A stretch of DNA of 64,000 bases from the NCBI RefSeq assembly GCF_030272615.1, contig NC_081408.1, positions 402,223,889 to 402,287,888 on the forward strand. Direction: 5' to 3'. Position numbers and translations under genes: made by a program. Shown here one piece after another: positions 45,945 to 55,945 of the stretch. Origin of the DNA: Cryptomeria japonica. Taxonomy: Eukaryota > Streptophyta > Pinopsida > Cupressales > Cupressaceae. Every line of letters begins with the position of its first letter. Position 1 is the first letter of the stretch. The notes under the pieces were generated by a model, which was not told the DNA's origin, searched no databases, and was given only the letters and a program-made list of their open reading frames with translations.

Positions 45945-47324
45945 TTGCGGTCCCACCTCCTACATCTTATAAAGGAAAACACACAACATCTTGCATATCT
46001 CAACCAAGTGATGTTTCTTCAATTCCTCCATCTACAAAGGAGGAAAAAAAGCATATTTTATTGATCCCCAACTTTTACAAAGTGGAAAGGTTCATGAGAT
46101 TTCTTCCTAAACTACTTCCTACCTTCAAATACCAAATATTGACTTGATCCAGTTTTCCCAACCTTCGCCAAATCCTAGGGACTAGCTTATTCTTAATCAA
46201 CCATGTCAAAAATTAAAATCGTCTATGAAAACTGATGATTCTTTTCCTATGTACATTAAATATCCTATTATGTTTAATTTGGATGATGATATTGATGCTA
46301 ACTATTTTGATATGTATAAGATTATTGAGATTAATCACGAGTATCTTTGAGATTTTCAAAAGCATTAATCTTTGCTCCTAGTGACTAACAAAGCAATTCT
46401 TCACTAGAGCATGGTCCTTGTTTGTAACTTGTAGTAGCTCCATCTACCATTCTTGTTGTGGACCCTCTTGCATAAAGTTAACCATCCCTAAAAGATGTTG
46501 ATCAAGACTAGGAGGCAAATGATTTGTTAGATTAGCTTCACTTGTACTATGTACTCTTTTTTGTATTCACTTGCATGTGATGTGATGCATGCTATGTCTT
46601 TGTGTTATGTTAGGCTGTCTTTGGATGACCTCATAGTTCCACTACCTTTTGGAGATAAGATCAATTCATTACAATCATACTTGATATACATGATTTATCA
46701 GATGCACATACTAACCCCCAGTTAGTGGATCCCTTATGTGCTCTTTTTTTCTTTTCTTTTTTTTTTTCTTGTGCTCTAATTCCCTTTATTTTCTCTTTCT
46801 TGGGGGCATGTCATTGTGGTAATGTCCTTGTCTTTTAGATGAATGTATCCTACCTTAAAGAAATTGATCCCAATAAGGCCCACACATCTCTTTAGCATGA
46901 AGGAATACACTTTATTTTTTGTTAGAATTTATGCACACACCATGAGGTTTGGTTTTTACACTTTGATCATACACCATGAAATATTTGGTGCACACTGAAA
47001 CACCCATTTTGCAGTAGATTCTTTTCAGATTACTTTGTAGACTGATCCTTTTTCTTTGTAATCTTACACCAATTTTTTCACTGATTTTCTACATAACTTA
47101 TAGTAAGAATAGCCTTACTAGACCAGGAGGTCATGACTCTTTCTCTTTGTCTCTTTGTCTCTCTATCCCTCTATCTTTTTCTATCTCTTTGCATGCGTTT
47201 TTCCTTTTATATTAATATTAGATTGATAAGATCCTAAGTCCTTAGGGGATTGGTGTTTCTTGCCTCATTGATATCTTTATGAATTTTTTTTCAATGCTAC
47301 TCTATACTTTACTGAGAGTATGAA
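45945..47324 (+). pseudogene. Element A coding remnant and 3' untranslated region
   Basis: The first 65 codons (45945-46147, including VAVPPPTSYKGK) continue the frame that stopped at 31961. Sequence up to about 46350 reads with many stops. After that no protein signal remains: reverse transcriptase and integrase are absent. 46400-47324 is T-rich 3' sequence that includes CT/TCTCTTTG runs (47140-47200). It ends at the 3' LTR start; no strong polypurine tract is seen. Confidence 0.55.
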
Positions 47325-49103
47325 TGTAGTATGAATGTAAGTTGTATCCCTATACAATTTCATACTCACTTAGGCCTCACTTTAGCATTTTGGCCTTTTG
47401 TGCTTTGATTGTGCCGAATTATTCTCATAAAATCTTCAAATTTGCAATCCTCATCTTCCACCTTGATCTCTAGTTCCTTGTATAGCCTTGATTAAGTAGA
47501 AAAGGGTGCTTGAATGCACTTTTTGTTTGGACAGTAGCACCCAAACACCCTTGTCTAGGCCAATAAGGCCCAATTTTGGACCCTTCAGCAGTTGAAAAAT
47601 GTAGGTAGGAATTCCTTTTCTATGTCGGTTTGCTTTATAATTTCAAACACATTTCATGAGGTGAGATATAAAAGCAATCATTACCCCCTCATTTGAGACA
47701 CCTCTCAATGATACCTCTTATCAAGGAAATTTATTTGACAATTCAAATTCAAGTGAGCAAGCAATCAAGAATTATCAAGGTAGTGAAGGAGAGGTCAAGT
47801 ATTCAAATTTCAAGCATTCAAGTTAGCATCCATGATTTGTTGTAAATGTGAAGATGTTTGATGTGGCTGTATGGTTGTCATTGATGTCAATGTATTGATT
47901 CTATGTTGTTTGGTTTTGCTCCACATTATTGATATGTTGCAGATGTGTTCATGATGTATTGATATGATATTCTATATTGATTTGAGATATTTCTCTCGTG
48001 TTTTGGAGGTCCAAAAGTTATGCTTTGGAAGTCTATGCAGTAATGATGTTTTACAACATAAGTTGTAGTGTTTTGCATTTCTCTTCTTTTTTCAGTTTTA
48101 TTGATGAGATTTTGACATAATTATGTTATTCATGTGTCTATCTTTGGTATTTTGATTCGGCACATGTTGGTATGATCTAGAGTTGTGGTTTTGGATATGA
48201 TCAGTTTGAGTCCAATTAACCCTAGATGTTCTATCTCTTTCTCTCATCATTGCGACATTTGGATAGAGTATTGTTACATTGTGGTGTGGTTCACTCTGAA
48301 TTCCTTTCTACCACAAGAATGCTTAGTGAAGACCTATTTTGAATTATCTCCTTGGCCAGCTTGAGAATTCTATTTCGGAGATCAATATAAATGAATAATG
48401 ATTGTAATGAGGAACATATAGAAAATGATAGAAAGACATAAAGAGGAATTGGATTGAAAACAAGATCTATCTCCTATTGGTTTTGTGAAGTTATGTTTGG
48501 TTGCAGATGATTAGTATGGTAGTGTGTTGATTCTATTTGGTACCAGTGGCAGTGAACCTAATTTTTCTTCTGGTAAGTTAGCTATGTGCTTCAGTGGTGG
48601 ATTTTTTCTTTCTTTCTTTCTTCTTTTGGATAGTGAGCCACCTTTCTTTTTCTGGCAGTTTTCGTATCACCTTAATCAGTGTCACCCTAACATGTGTTTT
48701 TATATTGAGAACTAACATTCTCTATGGTTGTTCCCTTCTTGGGTTTTCCATGTCATATCTGGTGTTTCATGTGTGTGATCTTTCATGTTTATATTTTCTT
48801 ATGGTTAAATAATTTGATATTTGTTTACCGGATCTATTTCTGTAGGAAAAGTTAGATGTTTTAATGTATAATTGATTCATCCCCCCTCTCAATTGTCAAG
48901 GATATTCAACATGATCAAGTTCTTATTAAGAAATCTATGAATTCCTACATGATAACATCAACCTTTCCATGAAAAGTTAAACACAAGGAAGATTCATGAA
49001 GGTATAACATTCCAATTCAATATTTAAGTTTTAGATCTATCCTCTATCCTTCCAAGGCATGCTCTCGATTTAAATTTAAATTCAATTATTGGGTTAATTA
49101 TTC
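47325..49103 (+). repeat. 3' LTR of element A, interrupted and truncated
   Basis: Starts TGTAGTATGAATGTAAG and aligns with the 5' LTR up to GGGTTAATT at about 49098 (26387 in the 5' LTR). TATAAAA is at 47667-47673. A copia-like solo LTR sits inside (47838-48911). Past 49103 sequence of the opposite orientation begins; the remaining third of this LTR was not found. Confidence 0.7.
47838..48911 (+). mobile_element. Solo LTR, copia-like, in the element A 3' LTR
   Basis: 1074 bp with ends TGTTGTAAATG and GATATTCAACA, flanked by TGATT and TGATC (47833-47837, 48912-48916). The host sequence at the same place in the 5' LTR reads CCATGATCAAG, so TGATC is the original target and one copy has a C-to-T change. 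The CCCCCCTCTCAATTG block near its end is typical of plant copia LTR 3' ends. Confidence 0.8.
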
Positions 49104-50323
49104 TAATATTTGGAAATAGGTATTCACTAAATTAGCTATGTAATGAAGGAATGAGCCTACTTCCAACTTTGATTACATCAAAGAGAGATGAAATCAATAG
49201 ATTCAACCTAAATATTTGAATGTTGATTGATTTATGGTCCCCTCTTTGTTTGAGTTAAAAATGAATTATGGAAAGATGTAAATTGAATGCAAGATCTAGG
49301 GCTAATGATGTGAAATTAATAGTAATTAGAATGCACAGACAATTTTAGATTTAATATGGAAATGTGAGTAAAGATCTATAATTAGGAAGTTGAGAGGAAC
49401 TTGTGTTTTAAATCTAGGCTCAAAGTTGTTGAACAATAGTGCTTAAGGGAACCTTGTCCTTGGGGTGTTGAATTCTAGGATGAGGATGTTGTTTTGATAG
49501 TTTTCCTTGAGTTTCGCTTGAAAATTGTCATATACATAAGCTTGGGGTGACCTTGCCCTCCACTTTTTGCCTCTACAAAAGCTGAACCTATATGTCTTTG
49601 TTATGCTCTTTTTGAATCTACAATTGTGTCTTCAAATCTTGCCACCTACACATGCAAAAGGAGAAAAATGGTTTTCTATATAGGGATTTTCCTAGGTCAA
49701 ACCCTGTGTTTGGAATTAACCCTGGAATTAAATTGGAAATGTTGAGGTAAAGTGTTAGATAATATACCTCAAGCTTGCTGAAATTGATGAAGTTTGATGA
49801 TGTAATTCTCTTTGAATGTGATCACATGTGTTGATGCAATAACATTACACGAAATGACATGACAAGACATAAATGACTTAATCATAAACACATGCTTGCA
49901 TGAAGATTGTTGTAATTTTCTGCTCCATGATATCTAGATCTAAATAATATTTTTAAGGACATGGTGGGAAGAATTATTGCTTTGATGCTTGATGGATGTG
50001 AGTGGATAATGGATGGGTATTCATGGTTGTGAAAATGAATGGAAGAATTCTCTTAGATAGTGTTCTCAAGGTATTTCACAAATTAGGCCAATCTCCAACA
50101 GTCATAATGAGGCATCATAATTAGGAACTAACTGGCGAGTAGGCACTGGCATTCAAATTTTGGTCCAGTTTTGTAAGAGGTTCAGATCATCATGTAGATA
50201 TGACATTATTTTTGTAGTACAAAGGCTAGAAATTGGCTTGGGTAATAGCTAGGATAAAACACACTAAGGGAAGGATACGAAAAGTGGTGTAAATTGTACA
50301 TGGTTACAATTTATGATGCTACA
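49104..50323 (-). repeat. LTR of family A, minus strand
   Basis: In sense it starts TGTAGCATCATAAATTG at 50323 and runs to about 49104. It shares the family blocks: GGAATTAACC, GTCAAACC and AGGTCACCCCAAG-like segments. No TSD was found. The minus strand just before its start reads AAAGTGGGAGAT, which could be a polypurine tract, making this the 3' LTR of an element lying to the right. The left border is approximate. Confidence 0.6.
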
Positions 50324-50328
50324 TTTAT

Positions 50329-50526
<198 letters not shown>

Positions 50527-50811
50527 ACTAAGTTTGAGGGAACAAGCCTGCAAACTTAGGATCTTAACTCATATAATCACATACAAAGACACACAAAATA
50601 AGACAAAAACTAACAAAATACAAAATTACAAAGACAAAAGACACACAAAAGGGGGTTAGTAGTAAAAATAAGGCTCCAAGTCAAATAGTTGAAGAGAACT
50701 TTATTCAATATGTCTCAACCGCTAATATCATTCTTAAAATGTTATTATAGGAGAACAAGTGGACACATGGGAAGATCAAGAGAATACATCAAGTGATGAA
50801 CCATGATCCAA

Positions 50812-51076
50812 TGACTAGCAAGATATGCTAAGCTATAGGTTCATGAAAAAGGAGAAAGGAAACATGGATTCCATAAGCTAGCAAGTTGTGTTATGCTAGG
50901 TGATCCACGAAAGAGAGAGAGGGAAATGGAATCCATTGGCTAGAAAGTTGTGTTATGCTAGGTGATCTATGGGAGCACATATTCTTATAGGACAACAAGA
51001 TGTGTTATGTTGTATGATCCATGTGGAAAGAGAAAGGAAGAGTCAAAATATTCTAGCAAGTTGTGTTATGCTAGTT
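50812..51076. repeat. Tandem repeat with CTAGCAAGTTGTGTTATGCTAG unit core
   Basis: The phrase (C/G)TAGCAAGTTGTGTTATG followed by CTAGGTGATCCA recurs four to five times with spacing of roughly 60-70 bp, each followed by purine-rich GAAAGAGA sequence. Confidence 0.75.
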
Positions 51077-51206
51077 CCACTCATCCTGCAAAAGGTGTAC
51101 CAAACAAAGTTTTCTTATTGCAAGGTGACTGATTAATGAAAACTGAAAGGAAAGATTTTCCCAAGTGAAGATTTCTTATCACAAGGTAAACATATACAAG
51201 GAAGGT

Positions 51207-51470
51207 GTTACTAGGAAACCACAACTAGGATAACCAAACAAAGCATTGTATGTAAGGAAATCCACCAAAAATGATTTAAAGATGTTACTAGGACACCACA
51301 ACTAGGATAACCAAACAAAGCATAGTATGCAAGGAAATCCACAAAAAATAAACAAGAATATACAAATTGAAAAAGGATAATCCAAACAAAGCCTATTGTT
51401 TGTGAGGAAATCATGCAACAAGGATAACCAAAAAAATCTCATTGTTTGTGAGGAAATCTTGCAATAGTGA
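51207..51470. repeat. Tandem repeat with AGGATAACCAAACAAAGC core
   Basis: AGGATAACCAAACAAAGCAT occurs at about 51228 and 51304, with variants at 51376 and 51421. Each is followed by a GAGGAAATC or AAGGAAATCC block. Confidence 0.75.
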
Positions 51471-52559
51471 ATTTTAAAAAGTAACAAGGAGGCTGTAGAT
51501 ATGGCCCCCTTAAGATGTTGACATAGCCCATTTCTAACATATTAAGGTAGAAAAAAAAGACAAGGATAAATTTATTCATCACCAAGTAGATATTGTTTAA
51601 GAAACAATGTACATTACTCCAAGCTAAAGAGACATAACTATTTTGAAACAAGGAAGAGATAGTTGTAAAACAAATATCTTGAAACAAGTGTAAAGAGATA
51701 ATTTTAAGGAATGCATAGTAAAAGGAGGAAGAGATCTTTGCCTAAATATTTTCACCTCTTGTTCAAAAAATATGCACCATTTCAAGAAAGGAATAGGTAC
51801 TAACCAAGGGACACACATGTACTCACGTGGTGGATAATTCTATGCAAGAAATCAAGTTATGAAACATGCAACTCAAATAAGGAAAAGCACATCCCTAAAA
51901 AGAGAGAAGATTGAAACATTATTCTTGCCCCCCAAGCATGGAGATGAGAATAAGAAACATTATTATATTTCTAACCAAGCATAAGTGTACATGAATTTGT
52001 ACCACCATTTATGACAAAGAGCCCCCAAATGACAAGCTACTAATGTCACATAGTGAGGAGAAACTTAATAGGCGAAGGGAGTGCTAATACACTACTTCCA
52101 AATTTGGGTTGAGAAAAAGAATGAGATTTGGTGTGATATGGAAATGAGCTCTATCACATAAATCTTGGACAATTGCTTTAAAATATTTACAATTAGAAAT
52201 GGAATGAGAATAGCTATGGTGAAAGAGGCAATACACACTACCATCTTTTTTCTTATAATTATTGATATTGTAGACACCTAAAAATGGTCAACGCTTGCGG
52301 AATCATACTTTGACATTTGCGCATTGCCTCATTTTAGGTTTTTTGCGTCGTATTAACATTTCTCCTATGATTCGTACTTGGTTTTTATCATTTGCGAGCA
52401 TCGAGTCATTCTTCTACATTCTTCAATCATCTCGCTCTCAAATTTGGTCTTGTCGACAACATTATCCAGTCATGATTTTGATCGATCTTATCCTATTGCA
52501 TCAATGTGCGTGCTTATTTGTCATCATTTTGGACATCATCAATCTTAATTAGGGTTTTG

Positions 52560-52830
52560 TCCTCCTGTCAATCTTGCGATCGATCGTTGTCCTCTTGTCA
52601 ATCTTGTCCTCTGGCGGTCGATTTATCATCAATCATTATCATTTTCAATCTTGTTGTTTAACGATCGATTTGTCATCGGTCGTTGTCATGTTCGATCTTG
52701 TCATTTTGCGATCGATTTGTCATTGATCATGGTCATTTTCAATATTGTCATTTTGCAATCTATTTTGTCATTGATTCTTGTCCTCTGGTTCGATCTTGTC
52801 ATTTTGCGATCAATTTGTCATTGATCGTTG
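52560..52830. repeat. LTR array with GATCGATTTGTCAT cores
   Basis: About five imperfect units of 40-50 bp, each with TTTTGCGATCGATTTGTCAT or a variant followed by TGATC(G/A)T(T/G)GTC and TTCAATCTTGTC. Equivalent arrays occur at about 33090-33290 and 44420-44600. The position is in U3, upstream of the TATA box. Confidence 0.8.
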
Positions 52831-53470
52831 TTTGTCTCAATTATGTCAATTTGGATCAATTTATCATTGTTCCTCGTCAATTGGCGCATTTTCTCAATTA
52901 AATCATTTATCATATTGGTTATTTATCAATTCAAAATCATGATCGATATCAATTATCTTCAATCAAGACCTAATTGTCATTCTCGCATTGCTAATTCGTC
53001 TTCTAGGGTTTCATGATTTCATCATTTAACCTTGTGTGTCATTTCTTCCTTTAGGATTAATAAATTGTTTATTTATCCTAAGTCTTCTCATCGCAATTAA
53101 ATGTTTATTTAATTGGCTAATTATTCCTCTTTGTGAATGAATTAATTAATAAATGAAAAATTATTGATTAATTCACTAATTTCCTAATTTTCATCATTTT
53201 CCTAATTCCTATTTTCCTAATTCCTCTTTTTCTAATTTTTCTAATTTCTTAATTCCTAATTTCAATTTCCTTCTATTTCTCTCCTAAATTCATGGAAATG
53301 TCATAGAAATTTGTCATAAATTGTCATAAATCCTTGCATAGTAATTTGTCATAAATTGTCATAAATCTTGCATAGAAATTTGTCATAAACATGTCATAAT
53401 TTGCTATTTTTGATTTGAATTTCCATTCGAATCATTATCATGCTAATTTGATCTTTTTCTCCAATTTGTC

Positions 53471-53477
53471 TATAAAT
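53471..53477 (+). promoter_or_regulatory. Candidate TATA box of the Tat-type LTR
   Basis: TATAAAT in GTCTATAAATTGGATG, conserved in both B LTRs at the matching place (sense CTATAAATTGG). It is about 380 bp before the LTR end. Confidence 0.6.
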
Positions 53478-53854
53478 TGGATGAATTTCTTCAATCAAAC
53501 CCAATTGATCGCATTTTTGAACCCCTAATCAGACTATCAAATTTCTAGTCAATCACATTTCTAGTACTCTTGATCAATAATCTTGTCTACTTTCTTTCAA
53601 TTATGTGTGTGCACTTGTAGGTGAGATCCACAACCAAAACCATTTGAAGAGGAAAGAAGAACAATGGAGCCGCATGAAGAAACATTCAAATCATACCTTT
53701 GGTTTGCTTAATTTCTAGTTTTGAATGTTTTTATTTCATGTCTCTATTGAGTGTGTTTAGGATAGATCATTGCAATTGTGCTTTTGTGATTGAGCTAATG
53801 ATTAGTATGTTTATATTGTTTGTGATGATTTCCTATTTCCTATGCTACATTAAT

Positions 53855-53870
53855 TGGTGAACCCGACGTG
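53855..53870 (+). other. Primer-binding site of the Tat-type element
   Basis: TGGTGAACCCGACGTG, five bases after the LTR end. The location and TGG start are as expected; the tRNA is not identified. Confidence 0.75.
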
Positions 53871-53969
53871 AACACTAACCATCTAACCCTTTAACTGTGT
53901 TTTTGAGTGCTTTTGAGTTGATTTGCAGGTCAAAAACCTAAAACAGGGCAGTGCAGGGCTTTCTGGAGA

Positions 53970-54087
53970 CTTCTGCGCCTGTGTGAGACAACCTGTACCT
54001 GTGTCAAGCAACTTGTGCCTGTGTTGAAGACATTCTGCACCTGTGTCATGACTTCTACGCCTGTGTCATGACTTCTGCGCCTGTGTA
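53970..54087 (+). repeat. Leader array of ~20-nt TTCTGCGCCTGTGT units
   Basis: Six imperfect units of 20-21 nt, e.g. TTCTGCGCCTGTGTGAGAC, TTCTGCACCTGTGTCATGAC and TTCTACGCCTGTGTCATGAC. The array is shared with element B (43155-43271). Confidence 0.9.
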
Positions 54088-55945
54088 AAGTCCAAAACAG
54101 AGGTAAAAATGCAGTGTTTTACTTGAAAATTGTCTTGTTTTTACATTCTGTTGTCTGTGTTTTGGTTTTTGGTACTAATTATCTGTGCAACACCTTGGCA
54201 TATGCATGGAAAAGACAAAAAATTAAACTACTAACATGTTTTATGCAGAATCGATAGTCAAAGAATAAACATCTCAAACTTCTAACTTGGGTTTTGCAGG
54301 TTGCCTTGGAGAAACAACTAAACCTTGTGTTTGTCATTAATGTTTTAGGCACCTAGTGATTTCTAAATAGGTTGGAATGAATATGTTTTTGCTTTGATTG
54401 TTGAGTGTGACATTGGAGTAGGAGAGTATGCTCTCATCCTTCTTAGGGTGATCAGAAATCCAGATCTTCGATACCATGCTCGTGTCTTTGATTGTTTGTC
54501 ACCTTTAGAGGGCCTGCCTTCCCGACCACTTTTCTTTTGCAAGCAAGTGATAATCGTGAGAAGGGAAAAACCCAAAGTGAGTACGGCTAGAATACCTTGG
54601 AATTCTAACTCACTATAAACAAATACCTGATGAGTGAAAGCTTTGAAGGAAGGGTTACGTGGGAATTGCAGTTACTTGGGAAGTGATGACCCTTAAACTC
54701 TTTCTCATATCAACATCTAAGTAGGGCCTCATGGTCTAAATCGTTCTTGCGCGACTACATTTTTTTGGTATCTTGATGGGCTTAATGTCTCAATCACGCT
54801 TGCGTGACATCAAGGAGTAACGCTTAACAGAAATCCTTACTAAACACCTTGTTTTTAGAGGCCAAAAACCCTTCTAGTTACTTGAGAAGGACAAGTTCGG
54901 ATACTTGGAAGAGATACTAAGTTCGCCATGGGGAGATTTCCATGGGGACTGATGCTTGGCTGCCTTGAGAAGTGAGTGCCGTGGAGGGGAGCCCGTGGGG
55001 TCAAGCATCTATGTATTCTCCTTGAATCCCATAATGAGTCTACCTCTCAAGTACCTAATGTCCTTGCCTACCATAAGAAATGTGTGAATGAGCATGATTG
55101 TCTTGAGTCTATGTTAAAATATCTTGTCTTCTTTACTTGTCAAAAGTTGAATTGCATCTCATTTCAAAAACAAGACAAATTGATTCAAAACAGGGCTAAA
55201 CACAAGAACATTTCATCCAACAAGATTCAAAACTCATCTTCAAACATGGTTGTCAAACATTTTTCAAAATATTGTCTCAACATTCATGTCACTTACATTT
55301 AGGTTCATCCTAGGTTGCATTTTGCAAAGTCATTGTCAATTACCAAGGTTAGGTTTCACCTAGGTCATACTCCTTTGCATATCAATAAGGGTCATCCATT
55401 TGCATATGTCCTCTTGCATTAAAGTCATACCATTGTCATACATTGCATACCCTAGGTCTCTTCAGTAAGCTTGGGTCATTATCATATCATATTAGGGTCA
55501 CTTGCATATTAATTGTCCCTTTGCATATAGTCTCAAAAACTAGGTTTTGTCATACTTGAGTAATCCAAATCTTTGATACAACCCTAAGTCATTGTTAAGA
55601 AGTCTAGACCTTGTCAAACCTTTTGTCTTTTTGTCATCAATATCATTTGGTCAAACCTAGCTTAGTATCCAAGCATATAGGGGAGACATTTTCATTTTGT
55701 CCTTTTGTCACTTGGTCCTTTTGTCTTTTGAGGTCTAGACATCATTCCAATTTCCCAAGGGTCCCTCTCTTAGATTTGCATTCATAAGTTGTCAAAATTT
55801 TCAAAAACAACCAAAAACATAGATTGCATTTTCATCTATTCAAGTTTGCATTTAGTTGCATAGCATATATTATCTTTGAAAATTCCAAAAATATTGCATT
55901 TGCATAAGTGACCTGGCTGTTGAGACAAGATCAAAATCTAAAAAG

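Larger units (their letters stand above)
25693..49103 (+). mobile_element. Old nested gypsy element A
   Basis: A plus-strand gypsy element spread over 23 kb because other elements landed in it. Parts in order: 5' LTR 25693-26993, primer-site remnant, gag 27304-28249, interruption by LTR R1 (28250-30344), gag and protease 30350-31961, interruption by a minus-strand solo LTR that itself holds element B (31962-45939), more coding remnant and 3' region 45940-47324, and 3' LTR 47325-49103 (holding another solo LTR and cut off at its end). Reading frames rejoin in register when R1 and the solo LTR are left out, which supports the nesting. Reverse transcriptase and integrase are not visible, so the element is internally deleted as well as decayed. 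Confidence 0.75.
52269..53849 (+). repeat. 5' LTR of the Tat-type element
   Basis: 1581 bp from TGTAGACACCTAAAAATGG to CCTATGCTACA. It is collinear with the reverse of the B LTRs, though clearly diverged from them. It contains a tandem array with GCGATCGATTTGTCAT cores (about 52560-52830), AT palindromes (53050-53175) and a TTTGTCATAAATTGTCATAA array (53305-53400). Confidence 0.92.
53850..55945 (+). other. 5' leader of the Tat-type element
   Basis: A 2.1-kb leader between LTR and gag, matching 43393-41323 in reverse. It contains the primer site, the 20-nt motif array, an open frame at 54976-55302 (108 residues) that matches the one in element B, and many short upstream ATGs. The last 60 bases before the gag ATG (55946) have no open frame. 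Confidence 0.8.

Noticed and set aside
53970-54087. The leader motif arrays as a CRISPR-like array
   Set aside because: Units are ~20 nt, adjacent, without unique spacers, and in a plant retroelement leader.
54363-54618. Frames on both strands in the leader near 54400-54600
   Set aside because: Overlapping opposed frames with no family match, inside untranslated leader; the equivalent place in element B is not kept open.
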